Source: Oscheius dolichura (taxonomy: Eukaryota; Nematoda; Chromadorea; Rhabditida; Rhabditidae). Taken from it: DNA of 64,000 bases. How positions within the stretch are numbered: position 1 is the first letter of the stretch; every line of letters begins with the position of its first letter. The stretch is taken from assembly GCA_932521035.1 (NCBI GenBank), contig OW051493.1:6386001-6450000 (forward strand), given 5' to 3'. Below, piece after piece: positions 46,262 to 58,539 of this stretch. Below the pieces are notes generated by a model, which saw only the letters and a list, made by a program, of their open reading frames with translations, made no database searches and was not told the DNA's origin. Position numbers and translations under genes: made by a program.

Positions 46262-49200
46262 TTATTTTTGTGGCAATTTGGAGAGACGGACGAGAATGAC
46301 CGACACATTGTCTCCGCACTTTCGTCGGACGGCCTCGGCGGCCAGGTGATCGGCTGCCCGTTGCCAGAGGAGCTCCGTTATCTCTTCCTCATTTCCACTC
46401 CAGGATTTCTGAAAAAAATGAATATTTTTAGTGTTAAAATATATCAAATTAAATTTAGAAGGGAATTTTTGTTTACTAGAAGACCCGCGAAGGCTGTTGT
46501 TTTAGAGGGGGTTTTATGGGAGGAGGGCCACTCCGTCCTTTTTCTAGGCCTTTTATTGACTAGTTCCCAAAATTAAGGAATGAAACAGATGTAAACGGGG
46601 GAATTACACCGATTCGGTACGCGGACAACGCATAAAATCAGTGGGAGAGATGTGGGACCCGCGCGTGTCTTTCGCTGTCTCTCGAGGAAGGGGCTAACTA
46701 TCCGCTGTAGTCACTTTCCACTCGTTCTGCCTTTGCTGCTGGTATGCGTCAGTCTCGCTCCGATGGTGGGTGTTACAACGGAGTGACACGAGACTGGCCA
46801 AAAGGTCGACCAGTGGTCATAAAGATGCTCAAGGGGCTAGAAGTACGTGTCAAAGACAAGGCCGCCCTGTATTTCGGGAAATACCCACATCAGGGGAGGA
46901 GTGTAGTTCTTGTTCCACGAAGTCTATGGCGTCCAGGTCGGAGAAGGCCTTCCAAAGCCCGTCGCAGGCCACCACCAGGAATCTGAACACAAGCTGTCTT
47001 CGCTTTCAAAGTGTCGCTTTCGCCTTTATCGCGCCGAGTACCACCGCCTCCCAGTTTATTTCCCCTTCTGACCTCTCCACCTTGTTTTCACCCTGTTATT
47101 CTATCTCACCCACCTTATCCTGGTAGATGTTCCCCCAATGTGGGCAGCAGCCCCTCCTCCTCCTCCTTAGACCCGTGTTGTTACCTGGCCGGCCTCCTCT
47201 CTCCTCTCCTCCAGGTGTTCTCTTCACATTACCGTTTCTCTTCTTTTCACCTTCTCATAGACAAAAATTCTGACGTCAGTAACGTGTGGCGATAGAATTC
47301 CACGCGCTTTCCTGTCGCATGATATACCCTTGCCCCCTCTTCAACCGTGTACAATCAGAACAGGCTACGCCCCCAGAAGAGATGAGGATAAAAGACAGAC
47401 GCCGCCCTCTCGCCTCCCTACGCGTCTCCCTAACTATATTTTATTACCTACTTGTAGATGGCTACCTCCAAAGTCACCGGAGAACATGACCCGACCCCGC
47501 GCAACTTTCAAATCACCGAACCGCGGGCCAAGCCCGTCACCTTCGACGATATCCTCGTACTTCACTTGGGAAACTTCGGCAGGTAGGGAATGCCCAAAGA
47601 ATTGAAATGTTCAAAACTACAGGTACCAGTTGATGCAGTTTGTCCTCCTCTGCCTCCCTACCGTATTCGTGGCCATGCATGTTATGTCGTGGGCCTTTGT
47701 AGCCGCTCCTCCGGCCATCACGTAGGGTTATCTTGTAACCGTACTCAACCCCCATTTAGCTGTCTCAATGGGACATTCTGCGCTCCAGAAAAAGGCGTCT
47801 ACTCGGCCGTTTTGAGATGGGAGATGACGGGAGATCGCTCGTGGATCAAGGCAACGGTGCAGTCGCTCTACTACTTGGGCCAGATGACCGGGTCACTCTT
47901 CTGTGGAATTGCTGGAGACAAGTAAGGAAAGCAGGAGGAATAGAGAGGCAATGGTGTTTAGGTTAGGGAGAAAGAAGGTCTTCTACCTGGCCCTGCTGAT
48001 CCAGACCAGCTGCGGCCTGCTGCTGAGCATAGCCCCGACCTGGTGGATCTTCGCCCTCCTCAAGGCCGGGACTGGCTTCTCCCAGCCCGGCATCTACGGG
48101 GTGGCAATCGTCCTGGGAATGGAACTGGTCGGGGCAAAGTATCGCCGGCTGGGGGCTGTCGTAGCTGGGGCTTTCTATGCCGTCGGAGAGGTGGGCAGAC
48201 CCTTGAAAGGCAGACAAGACAGACAGTTTAGATCCTGCTCTCCGTAATGGCCTACTACATCAGCGATTATCGCATCCTCCACACGGCCATCGCCCTGCCG
48301 TCGCTGCTGTTTCTCTCCTACTGGTGGTAAGTCCCGGGAACAATGACCCGGTCCAGTCACACCCAATTACAACCCTCCTCTTTAGGCTAGTTCCCGAGAG
48401 TGCGAGGTGGCTGGTCACCATGGGCCGATACGAGGAGGCCAACGTCATCCTGATCAAGGCGGCACGCATCAACAAGTCCTACATTCCGACTAAATGGTAG
48501 CCGGGGGACGAGAATGAGCTTATCTAGAGGCTATAGGTGGGAGAACATGGAGGGCAGCTCCGTCGCCAACAAGAACGCTTCCTTCGGGCTGTACGACCTC
48601 GTCCGGACACCCCAGATGAGGAAGAGGACCCTCGTGAGCTTCTTCCTGTGGTAAGTCCAAAGTTTCTACCGGTGGTGAATCACGGGCCCGGTGTAAAGTG
48701 GCAATTTTGACAAACAATATTGGTCACTAAACATAAATCGACGGGGAACACATTTTGACCCGGAAGGAGCTGGCAGGGGGGCGTGACGATCTGGACGACA
48801 CGTTGGAGTCAGGCGATTCGGTTACAAAACTTCTACAGGCCGGTCTGCACCATGATGTATTACGGGCTGACGATGAAGAGCGACATCGGAGGCGGGAGTC
48901 TCTTCCTGAACTTTGCTCTGAGTGCCGCCATGGAGATCCCCGCCCTCCTCCTCGTCTACTTCCTGATCGACCGGATCGGCCGCCGCCAGCTGGTATCCTC
49001 CGGCCTGCTCACCGCCGGCCTCTGTCTCATTGCCAACTGGATCATCGGAGATGGCATCCCCTTCTACCTCTCCGTCATTCAAATGGCCGTCACCAAGGGA
49101 GCCATTACCGTCTCCTACACAGCCATGTACACCTACACCTCGGAGCTGTTCCCTACTGTAATCCGGAACAGTGCCGTTGGCTGCTGTTCGACGATTGCCC

Positions 49201-50631
49201 GCGTCGGAGCCATCTCCTCCTCCTACATCGCCCTCTGGCTGGTTCGTCCTCCTCCTCCCTCCCGAAATACAGTATTGCAGGTGGACTCTTACGGCAAGCT
49301 AGCCATGGTCATCCCCTTCTGTGTGCTGTCCCTCGCCGCCGCCGTCCTCACCCAGCTGTTCCTGCCCGAAACCAACGGCAAGCCTATGCCCGAGTCGATC
49401 TCCGAGGTCGAGGGCACACATATCTAGTCCTCCGGCTACCAAGACGACTGCCACCTCGGCACGAGCCCCCCTTACTGGTCATCCCCGATCTCTCCCTTTC
49501 TTACAGGGTGCTGTTAAATATTAAATGCTATTGAATGGTCAAACGTACTTGTCCTCTCCGGTGATGGTGCACTTTCTCATGTCCGGGGCACTCGTCACTC
49601 CGTAGGTCTTGAACTGGCCGTCTCCTATGGATCTGGACACTTCGAGTATGCCGTTCACTCGTCCGTTTCTGTCAAATAAAGGGTCACTGGGAAGAGTCTA
49701 CTCACACGACAGTGGCCCCGGTGGCCTGTATTCTCATCCTCTCCTCGTACATGGTCGGGTTGTGTTCGACGGTCAGGACTATCGGCACTGGGGCGGATCC
49801 TTCCTTGAAGCGGGCGACTATCGCCTAAACAGACGGATTCTAGAGGGGGCCCATACCTAAACCTACCTTGGAATCACCGATATTTGCCACGAAAACGGAG
49901 TCGTTTAAGACGAGGACCGTCGTCGCCGTGGTGCCGTCCTTCCAGACGGGTTTCCTGAACGTGTCCTCTCTCGGCCGCCTCGTGTCTTACTCTTTCCTGG
50001 CCTCGGTCAAGAAGCTGTCGTCCAGCTCCTTGTAGACCTGGGTAATTGTCTTCTTGAGTCCCTTCTCCATGCTGACTTGGTCGGCAACTGAAATCTCGAC
50101 CATTTCGAGGAAGAGGAACTGCGACTGGTTCCGGTTGTACTTACAAGAACTCAACTTAGTCATCAGCCGGCCGCGCAGCATCTCCTCGCAGTGTCTCGCG
50201 GCCCGCGTCCCCCCGTGGCCATCGAACACCCCATAGAGGCATGTCCTCCGTCTAAACGAGTCAGTTCCTCTTACAAAAAAACGGGTAGAGCTCACAGAAA
50301 CTTCTTGTGGAGGCAAAAGTTGCTGTCCAGGAGATGGCCATCCTGCATCTCGTCCCGTTCGCCCTTTTTGGCGGCTACCACCGCGAGGAGGCCGTGTTCT
50401 CTCACCGGAAACTCCTCGGGAACTGTTCCTGTCTTCTTTTCTGGCATTTCTATTTAGAAGTAACTCCGCCTTGCTCTACTAACTACCTGTAGCCGTGGAG
50501 AAACGGTGGCCATTGTCATCATCCAACGCGACAAGCCTCTTCTTTGTCGGCGGCTCATCATCCAGGCGACTGCTGTTGGAGGGTTGATTAATTTGAGAAG
50601 GAAGCTCGTCGTCATCGTCGTAGAGAGACAT
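46262..50631 (-). CDS. PP2C-family protein phosphatase, ILKAP type
   Basis: Mg/Mn-dependent Ser/Thr phosphatase. N-terminus MSLYDDDDELPSQINQPSNS and a basic stretch (PPTKKR) is followed by AAKKGERDEMQDGHLLDSNF, the PP2C metal motif VFDGHGGTRAARH, KDGTTATTVLVLND, ANIGDSKAIVARFKEG, HNPTMYEERMRIQATGATV, GRVNGILEVSRSIGDGQFK and GVTSAPDMRKCTITGEDK. After a 2.57-kb intron (46983-49548) it continues FLVVACDGLWKAFSDLDAID, and ends RKCGDNVSVILVRLSKLPQK with TAA at 46262-46264. The metal-binding Asp residues of DGHGG, ACDG and GDN are all present, so it should be active. The ILKAP assignment rests on the EMQDGH and RSIGDGQ context. An SLC22 gene lies inside the large intron on the other strand. Confidence 0.88.
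46983..49548 (-). other. 2.57-kb ILKAP intron hosting an SLC22 gene
   Basis: Donor GGAGAGGACAA|gtacgt and acceptor gtgttcag|ATTCCTGG join to GEDK-FLVVACDG, the expected PP2C sequence, so limits are firm. The + strand SLC22-type transporter gene fills 47458-49427. The remaining 475 bases upstream of that gene are pyrimidine-rich and should hold its promoter. Confidence 0.88.
47458..49427 (+). CDS. Organic cation/anion transporter-like MFS protein (SLC22 family)
   Basis: Twelve-helix plasma-membrane transporter. The ATG at 47458 directly follows cttgtag. It starts MATSKVTGEHDPTPRNFQIT, VTFDDILVLHLGNFGRYQLM (SLC22-type amphipathic start), then the large extracellular loop. The next region has ATVQSLYYLGQMTGSLFCGI, DKLGRKKVFYLALLIQ (MFS loop 2-3 signature, D-x-x-GR-K/R), YWWLVPESARWLVTMGRYEE (PESxRWL hallmark), RTPQMRKRTLVSFFLW, LIDRIGRRQLVSSGLL, YTYTSELFPTVIRNSAVG and LFLPETNGKPMPESI. 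All family motifs are intact. Introns around 45-50 nt. Substrate cannot be told from sequence. Located wholly inside an ILKAP intron, opposite strand. Confidence 0.92.
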
Positions 50632-51054
50632 TATGCTGCTGCTTTTGAACACTTCTTTTCAATGTGACGTAAATACGCAGGGTAGCATAGGTATTTTTGC
50701 AGCGGCGAAATGGCGCCTCTTCCCCGATTTTCTTTCCCCCATTCGTTCGATTTGAGCCAAACTTTGATATCCACTTTTTTACATTTACAATACAATACAA
50801 TACAATTATACAATACAATCTCCGTGTAAATAATATGTAAACGGCTCATTTTATGCATCGCTTACACTCTACAAAGAATAAATACCCTATTTGAGCTCAA
50901 TCATTACTATTGCACGTACTCTTCATACTCATTGTATCTTTATATTTAGTCATCTGTTTTACGATGTAGAGCTTCCGGTTTCCTTTTTCATAGTTGAAGC
51001 TTACAATGGATTATTTTAATTAATTGTTCGTCAATACTTATTTTAATAGCTTAG
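50632..51054. other. AT-rich divergent promoter region
   Basis: Between ILKAP (minus start) and SDHD (plus start). Contains a short ACAAT pentamer tandem (about 50787-50820). No gene recognised. Confidence 0.5.
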
Positions 51055-51975
51055 ATGGCGCTCCGTCATGCTGCTGTGATCCATCGTGCTCTGCTGGCAG
51101 CAAGATCCCAGCCACGGCTATGCGTTCCCATAAGACCTGCGACCACCTTGAACGACGGAGCCAGCAAGGCACATGATCATTCTACACATTTCAAGGTATA
51201 CTGTGGAAAGACGACGAGAAGTAGTCTAGATGTTATCATTTTTTTTGCTAGTTTTGAAAATACTTACTATTTTTTAGATTGAGCGATATTTTGCTGCTGG
51301 TATGATTCCACTTTTCCCTGCTGCATATTTTATTCATGGCCCGATAATGGACGCTGCTCTTACTATTGCACTCACTCTTCATATTCACTGGTTTGTTTTG
51401 ATAATTTTCATAGACAATTCAGACTTATATAGACTTAATTGTTTAGAGAAGATCTTGCAATTTTTATACTTTTCAGGGGCGTTCAAGGAGTAATCGCTGA
51501 CTATGCGAGACCTTTTGTTATTGGACAAACAGCTGCCAAAGCTGCTCATTACGGCCTTTATTTGATTAGCGCAGCGCTTCTTGCCGGTATGTTTTTATTT
51601 TATGCACCACAGTTTGGTCTGTATCTTAGTAAAGATTTTCTATTGGACTTTAGCCGGTCAATGTAATTTTCTCTATCATGCTTGTAGTTGTAGCTCGGCC
51701 ATTGCAGGACCATTTGGAAAAATTCTGAAAATTATTTTTGTTATTGCCTGGATTTCAAAGAAGGCTCAAATTTTTCAAAATGGTCCAGTAATGACTGAGC
51801 TATAGCTGCAAACATAGCGGAGAAAATTCTAAAGTACAATATGTATAACCCAGAGTACAACTTTCTTTTAGTGCGCCGTTTGTTCTCACCATTATGCTTT
51901 TTTTCAGGACTTTTGCACTTCAATACCAACGACGTCGGAATTACCAAAGCCTTCGAGATGGTATTCTCCCTATAA
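51055..51975 (+). CDS. sdhd-1: Succinate dehydrogenase cytochrome b small subunit (SDHD)
   Basis: Membrane anchor of respiratory complex II, mitochondrial inner membrane. Begins [20 protein letters not shown] (mitochondrial presequence), then [40 protein letters not shown] with the haem-region His and the quinone-site Asp-Tyr (ADYARP), [16 protein letters not shown], and finally [21 protein letters not shown] with TAA at 51973-51975. Four exons; the last intron (about 51586-51907) is far longer than the others. The ATG is directly preceded by agcttag. Length (~150 aa) and three membrane helices fit the family. Confidence 0.92.
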
Positions 51976-52172
51976 CTTGAGAAAGCAATATTGTAAAACA
52001 ACATATAGTTATTAGTATGTTGATTTTTATGTAATAGCACAATAAATCATTTGTATATTTTATTTTCCTATATTCTTATATCTTTAGCATACTAGAAATT
52101 CTAAGTATATTTCCTTCTATTCCTTCTATTAATGCTGCTTCCTTACATTTTTTTAGGTATATTAATTGTATA

Positions 52173-53968
52173 ATGGGTAGAAAGAACAATAAAATACAGA
52201 GAAAGAAATTTTTCTCTCACCCAAATAATAAGGGTAAAATTTTTAAAAGGAAAGAGGCTGGAGATACAATTAGGTAAGTGTGCAATTTTTATAATTACAT
52301 GGCTTCAGAAAGCGAGGCAATTTTTCTCTTTTGTCTACAGCGGAATTTAAACAAATTCCCCATTGCTCTCATGGTAAGATTTATCCTAGTAGATAATTCG
52401 TGCATTTTGCAGGCCCTTGTCTTCTTTTTGGAGTAAAAGAAGGCGATAGTATAAAGCAACGTTATTTTTCTTGTGCTGTTTACAGGTATTCATTCGAAAA
52501 TTTGTTTTTAACACATCAATTTCATTACGTGCTTGCTGCTTAATTTTCATTTCAATTGATCTTTTTTTGTTGCAGAAATGATGCCGAATCATGCGATTTC
52601 AAAGCGGTGGTAGGGGAATCTAATGAGGTTACGGCTACAGTGGCGAAGACAGCAAAACCAGAAAAGTGGAATTATGGATGTATACCTAAAAAGTAACTAA
52701 TATATTTTATCGAAACTGTTCGTATTTTTAGATTAAAAGGAATACCGAAAACATCAACTCTTGTTTTTTGCCGGGAGTGCAACGATGTTTTTGAAGAGAA
52801 GCATAAATGCCCAAGTGAAATCGTCACCAGAAAACAATTACAACATCCGTCCAGGTTTCTACATCCCTTGGAAAGGCATACGGGTGAAGCAGTAAGTTTG
52901 AATGTATTGCTTTCCATTCTGCTAATTTAGCAATTTTTCTTCTCCGAGGAATCTTTGCAAGTGCTGCTAAACGTTGTTGAGGAATCGAATGCTGACGGTG
53001 TACTTTGTGTTGGTGCGCCGCGTATATTTGAAGCTCTAAAACTTAGAAAAAACCAGAAGATCTTCATGTTGGACGTTGATAGACGTTTTGTATGTTTTTC
53101 TTTATTCATTTTGACCTATGAACAATACCAGGCTCATTTTTATCCGGCAACTCAGTATGCTCAGTACAGCATGCTTGTTAATTATTTCTACCATAATAAG
53201 GCTCTCGAAAGGCTTAGCAATTTCTTTTCAGTTGGTTTATTTTATACATTTACCCTATGCTCATCATTTTAGAAGTGCGACTCGGTGCTATTGATATGTG
53301 ATCCACCTTTCGGCGTATTTATAGAGCCGCTCATGGATAGCTTACAAAAACTGCAAGAAATGCATTTGCATGTAAAGTAAGTTTTGCAATTCTTTGAATT
53401 TACCTAATTTAATTAATGTTTTTTAGAGGAAACAACAGCAAATTTTTCTCAATGATCCTCGTTCCTTTTTTTGTTGGTAAGCATATCCTTCGTTTGGACT
53501 CTCGCTATTGGATGAGTGATTATCGAGTATGTCGCTTGTTTCATTCTATTCATATCTTAATTTTAGATAACATATGAAAACCATAAAGAATTTAATAAAC
53601 CGAATAAGACGACTGTGCGCATCTTCACAAATTTACCTGTAGCCGCTTTCAATCTCTCCAACATCAACGGATACGTATTTTGCGAAAACTGTGAGAGATA
53701 TGTACACGCCTCAAACAAGCATTGCTTTATGTGTCAAAATTGCACATCAAAGGTACGTGTACTGATTCGTGGTTTTATGAAAATGATGGAGGAATGTTTT
53801 TCTGAGATGTACAATTTATAGTTTAAAAAATTTCTGTTCTAGGACGGATCAAAGATGCGACACTGCGATCGGTGTTCAAGATGCGTGAAGGACAGCTATC
53901 GGCATTGCACGAAATGCAGTCGATGTCACCTTCAAGGCCGCTGTCTAGCATCAAATCAGGAAGAATAA
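52173..53968 (+). CDS. zcchc4: rRNA N6-adenosine methyltransferase ZCCHC4
   Basis: Methylates one adenosine of 28S rRNA. Starts MGRKNNKIQRKKFFSHPNNK (basic, nucleolar-like). A GRF-type zinc finger follows (IPHCSHGPCLLFGVKEGDS ... RYFSCAVYRN). Next come LVFCRECNDVFEEKHKCPSE, a Rossmann methyltransferase core (VLCVGAPRIFEALK; FMLDVDRRF), and the catalytic DPPF in VLLICDPPFGVFIEPLMDSL. C-terminal zinc modules: FCENCERYVHASNKHCFMCQ, then HCDRCSRCVKDSYRHCTKCS and RCHLQGRC. Ends NQEE, TAA 53966-53968. About ten exons with 45-60-nt introns. Confidence 0.9.
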
Positions 53969-54164
53969 ATTTGTTACTTTTATTGTTGTTATTTTTGTTG
54001 TTGGTATTTTTGTTGTTGGTATTGTCATGGTTAATAAACGATTGTTTACCGTTTCTTAGAAATCCGGTCCCCTTTATTTGTTATCCCGGCGAACTGGTTG
54101 CGTCACTCCGTCCAGTTCGCACTCCCGAAGCCGCACCGTCCCCATGCTTCTAGTTTAATAAATT

Positions 54165-55266
54165 ATGAAAGCCGAAGGAGAAAATATACGTCGCTTGAAG
54201 ACTCTTTCCATCTTCGCCGTAGGACTTATCACTCTTACCATGGTCAGTTGATACATTTACAAGAAGTAAAGACATCCAGACAACGAGTGTGATGCTCGTC
54301 CCTCTAATTTTCTTCTACTCGCAAAATATACGGACCAATTTGGAACACGAGATAAAATACTGTATCCACAAGACGAACGGCCTCTGGGAACAGCTCTCCC
54401 AGGTGGTTTAGTCTCCCTCAGGGGCTGATAAACATAAATATTCAGATAGAGGCCGAGAGAGGAGTGAGATCGCGACTGAGACGACAGTTTATCGTGTCCC
54501 CATACGCTGAACCCTATTCCGGAGGGGTGGGTGACTGTTCGCCCCTAGAATACAATTCGACTGTAGTGTGACGGCGGCTGTGGCGGGAGCATGGACACGG
54601 CCTACCAACAACAGCAAGGCTACGCGACAGCTCCACAGTTCAGCTGCCAGATATGTCAAACAGGAGGGCCCGGGTTGCCCGGCATGCCGGGGATGGATGG
54701 CCTCGACGGCGACGACGGCCAGCCCGGACTAATGGGGGAGGAAGGCGAACTTGGAGAATATATCCATCCTCCGGCCATGGAAGACTTCTGCATGAGCTGT
54801 CCTCCCGCCCCCGCTGGACTTCCTGGCCCGCCCGGAAGAAAGGTACCTCTCAACAGGGCAATGTGGAAGATGTTTTTAGGGACATCCCGGTCCGGTCGGT
54901 GAACCTGGCCCGACGATCGTCGTTCTTCCCGGCCTACCGGGTCCTCCAGGGCCACCAGGCTTGGCAGGCAAAGATGGAGATGCCGGATTGAAGGGAAGGC
55001 CCGGCATCGCGGGAATAGTGGTGTATGTACCCGGCCCACCTGGTCGAAAAGGAGGAAGAGGCCCTGCTGGACGGAGAGGCGAAACCGGAACGTCTGGCCG
55101 GTCTGGCTCAAAAGTGCGAGGGCTACCCGGACCGGCGGGAGACCCAGGGATGCCTGGTCGAAACGGCCGTCCTGGAGTGATGGGACTGCCAGGAGGCGAC
55201 GGGCCACCCGGAAGATCAGTCGGTTGTGGTCATTGCCCCCCGGTGAGATTGTCCCCCGGTTATTGA
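54165..55266 (+). CDS. Cuticle collagen
   Basis: Secreted structural collagen. Short N-terminal exons encode MKAEGENIRRLKTLSIFAVG-LITLTM (membrane/signal segment), VMLVPLIFFYSQNIRTNLEH and a block with the subtilisin-type site RLRRQF (homology box A of nematode cuticle collagens). The triple-helical part is split into Gly-X-Y runs with Cys-bearing spacers: GGPGLPGMPGMDGLDGDDG, SCPPAPAGLPGPPGRKG, GLPGPPGPPGLAGKDG, PGPPGRKGGRGPAGRRG and GLPGPAGDPGMPGRNGRPG. It ends GCGHCPPVRLSPGY with TGA 55264-55266, then AATAAA at 55273. The longest ORF from 54591 misses the N-terminal exons and runs on past the exon ending PPGRK; the correct next exon restores GEPGPTIVVLPGL. Confidence 0.88.
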
Positions 55267-55337
55267 GATGAGAATAAAGTCGATAACATGTTTGGGCGAA
55301 TGGAACATCTTCCAGTTGAGATGAGGGGCTGGCTCTC

Positions 55338-56401
55338 TCAAAGGCCTGATACGTGGTCGAGAGCGCCGACCATCATGACAGCGTTTTTGACAGTGTCTTG
55401 GGCGCCAGCAGGGGCCAGGGACTGCCGCAGGAGGCGGTAGAGCTGCTGGTAGAGCGGCTCGTCGGGGTAGCCCAGGCCATCAACCAGGTCCATCCGGAAG
55501 AATTCCTGAGGGCAGGGCGGCGGGATGAGGTCGTGCGGCTTGGCCCGGACGCTCATCTTCATCTCCTTTACACCACGCAGCCGGACGAACGGGTCCTCGT
55601 CGAAGTTGGCCGCCGGTTCCATCCAAGGGAGGCCATCGCAAACCAGCACTGCCAGCATGTAGAGCCAGCTCTCGATGACGTCCTTCCGGGAACGCTCCTT
55701 CATCTCGTGGGACAGAAGGGAGGCGTAGGCCATTGTTCCACAAAAGGGAGCGCGGTCGCAGGGCAGGAGGTGGCGGCTGCGGTCATCAGTGAACTTGCGG
55801 CACATCCCAAAGTCGAGGATGTACACTTTTCGCAGCTCGTTCCTCTCCTCCAGGCCGACGGCGAAGTTGTCCAGCTTGATGTCGCGGTGGAGATAGCCGA
55901 TCGAGTGCAGGTCTATTGGGTGGGCTGTGTGCACGGGTGATTGCTTACCTTCAGAGCCTGAATCCCGACGGCCAGGGCGCAGCTGAGAGAGAGGCGCTGC
56001 CCCGGCTCGCCGTTCAACAGATCCTGGAGCGACATGCCAACCATCGTCGTTACCATGAAGTGGTACAGCTCTGTCTTTCCGGAGTCGACCAGCGAGACAA
56101 AGTGGCGGCTTGTTGTGGCCGCCACAGCCTTCAGCACCTCCACCTCGCCTAGCAGGCCGTCGTCGCCGTCCTCCTCCCTCTCCTCCACCTTCATCGCGTA
56201 GCGGGTCCTGACATTGCACACATCATAGACGGCTCCAAACCGGACACTCTTCTTCTCCAGAGCGATGAACTTCTCGGCCTCTTTGAACAGCACCAGCTTG
56301 TGGATGGCCTCGCCCGGCAGGCACTTGCGAATCACCAGGCGCTTGGTCACGGTGCCGGTGGCCGACGAGGAGCAGATCAATTCGGCCGGGCCTTTACGAG
56401 A
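55338..56401 (-). CDS. Tau-tubulin-kinase-like protein kinase (CK1 superfamily)
   Basis: Nematode-expanded TTBK-like Ser/Thr kinase. The core exon from 56401 reads FIALEKKSVRFGAVYDVCNV, an atypical glycine loop, with ATP-binding Lys in TRYAMKVEERE. Then SRHFVSLVDSGKTELYHFMV, MTTMVGMSLQDLL, SLSCALAVGIQAL; after a 50-nt intron LHSIGYLHRDIKLDNFAVGL, YILDFGMCRKF and FCGTMAYASLLSHEMKERS, RKDVIESWLYMLAVLVCDGL. The C-lobe ends PPCPQEFFRM and the stop is at 55338-55340. Lys, HRD and DFG are present, so catalysis is plausible despite the unusual loop. Upstream the frame stays open to 57334 but includes splice sites; one likely further exon (LEMEDKSSRRSFPLKST, about 56750-56870) gives the N-terminus. 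It converges on the collagen gene. Confidence 0.85.
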
Positions 56402-56949
56402 CTGAAAAGACGCGATGGTAATAGTTGGAAACGAGAAGAAACGCCGCGAACGTTTTGTCAGAAAAGTGGGCGGACCGAGGACGATTGGCAGGTAGAGAAG
56501 CTGCCATCTCGGGGGAATCCTGGTATGAAATGGCGGGGACAGCAGACCGCAGTCGACACAATAACTTTGACCCAAATATTTTGGGGGACTTGACACGATT
56601 AGACATGTATTTTGATAGGGCGGGTAATTCAAATAGAAAAAGGACTCATCCCGTCGACGACACAGGCAAGCTTTCCCTGCCGTGGACGAGACACCTGCTC
56701 GGGCAGATCCAAGTTGAAATCTGCTAAAAAGGAGGACAGAATCGGTTGATTTTAATGGGAAACTGCGTCTGCTGCTCTTGTCCTCCATCTCCAGCGTCTT
56801 CTTCTCACTTGGATCTTCATTCTTGCTTGTGACAAAAATGGCAATCTTGTTCTTTTTCGTAGGCTGTAGAGGGAGATAGACGGACTTGTCATGTTTTCTA
56901 TTCTCTCCATCTCCCACAGTCGGATAAGAGCTAGTACAGGCAAAAAACT

Positions 56950-56996
56950 CCCCGGCTATTGAGATGAGAATAAAGTCGCTATAATGTCTGTGCGAA
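56950..56996 (+). repeat. Copy of the collagen 3' end
   Basis: CCCCGGCTATTGAGATGAG then AATAAAGTCG repeats the collagen stop/polyadenylation region at 55254-55300 with about 85% identity over 45 bp. No collagen coding sequence precedes it. Probably the remnant of a lost paralogue. Confidence 0.65.
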
Positions 56997-57334
56997 CGGG
57001 GGCAGCTTCCTCGATGACAATGAAAAATAACTTGTCCGGGGCAATTGTTCCTGGAAGATGAAATGCAATACCTCGTCGTCCTTAGGTGGCTATCTCTCAC
57101 CCCGCCGGTTGTAGTTCCCCAATAGCTCAGTCCACGGCCCGTCCTGTCCACAATTCCAGCCAATTTCCTCCCCTTCCCCGCTCGTCCTCCCCTGTAGTAG
57201 TCGACGAGGGTAAATCTCCTCCGGTTTTTCCCTGGAGGACGGGGTCTCTGTTTTTGAGAAATGAATGCCATCCATCCAAGAAAGTTCTGGTTCGAAGCAC
57301 CATATTTCAGGAGACGATTAGCCGTGCCCCACAT

Positions 57335-58539
57335 GCCCCTTTGCCCTCGTCCCTCCTCGAAGGGCTAACCCAATTGTCTCGTTTGTTTCGATTCGCCCCC
57401 GGCTTCCGGACGATCCCCCTTCCCCTCCTCCCTACCTAGTTTTTCATCCTCCCCCGATTATAACTCGAACCCCTCTCTGTCAAGAGTATTCCCAAGTGGA
57501 TAGCCGGCTTTTTGTCGAGGTTGAAAAACGCGAGAGGCCCGCGGGTCTATCCTCTGAACTTCATGCATCTCCTCGCCGTCTGTCCTCGCCGTCTGCCCTA
57601 TTTCCCCATTATTTTAAATGGAAACAACTACCAAAAGGGATGAGTCACGTGTGTTTTCCTCTCTGATGATAGCCAGTCCTTTTCTCTCCATCGTCTCCTC
57701 CACGGGGCAGGAGGGGGCCCGTCTATTAGAGCGTCCTCCCTCGCCTCTCGAAAAAGAATTTGAGTCATCGTCTGGCCGAGCGACGAGACAGCTAGACGCA
57801 TCTTCTGCAACAGGTCAAATGTATCACTGGGCCAGGCTAACATTTCCCAACTTCTCCCAAAACCAGTTCCAGCCGTAGTAGTCGAAGTTTCGAGTAAGGT
57901 TTCCCTCATTTCCATATAATCCGCTCGATAGTTTCCCATTTTTCCTCCCCCTTCCTCCAAATGTAGCTAGAATTCCAGGGATGTGATCTCTTCGACGTGA
58001 ATCCCACGATGTCCTCAACCAAGCCAACAAACAACCAACAACTCCTGCCGGTCAGTCCAATTCCATCCAAAAATCCCGCTCCCGGGCCCATCAGCTGCCA
58101 ATTCAGAGTCGGGATTAGAGGGCCTCTTTGAAACGATGTGCCGGTAATGGAATGGGGTGACTACTCCATCGGCCCGCCGGCGCAGATGTACACACACGTG
58201 CATAGTCGCAGCTGGGGATTGGCACGGGAAAAAATATAGGGAAGAACATGTGCGAGAAGGGGAAGAAGAGGGGTCAGGGGACGAGGTACGGTACCGTTGC
58301 GCGGAGGGGATGACGCAATCGCTGGATGAGATGGCCGTTGCGGGATGAGGGGCGTATCTCCTGGCTTTTGTATGAGAGTGGCCCGATGTGGAATTGACAT
58401 CAGTTTTATCTTACCCACTGACCCGTAATAAGCCCTCTATTCCAAAAACCCCGTCAAAATTCCAAAAACCCCGTCAATTCTATGGCAGAATAAGTTCGTG
58501 GTCTGCTTCAACTCATTTCGTTGGTCCGTCTTTCCAGGA
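57335..58539. other. Non-coding region with a short tandem duplication
   Basis: No recognisable gene. At 58438-58476 ATTCCAAAAACCCCGTCAA occurs twice in tandem. Pyrimidine-rich stretches on the plus strand. Confidence 0.5.

Noticed and set aside
55913..57334. A single 473-residue exon for the TTBK-like kinase
   Set aside because: The open frame crosses a good acceptor (ending at 56402) and a collagen 3' end copy; the residues upstream of the acceptor are unlike any kinase N-terminus. Only the core was called.
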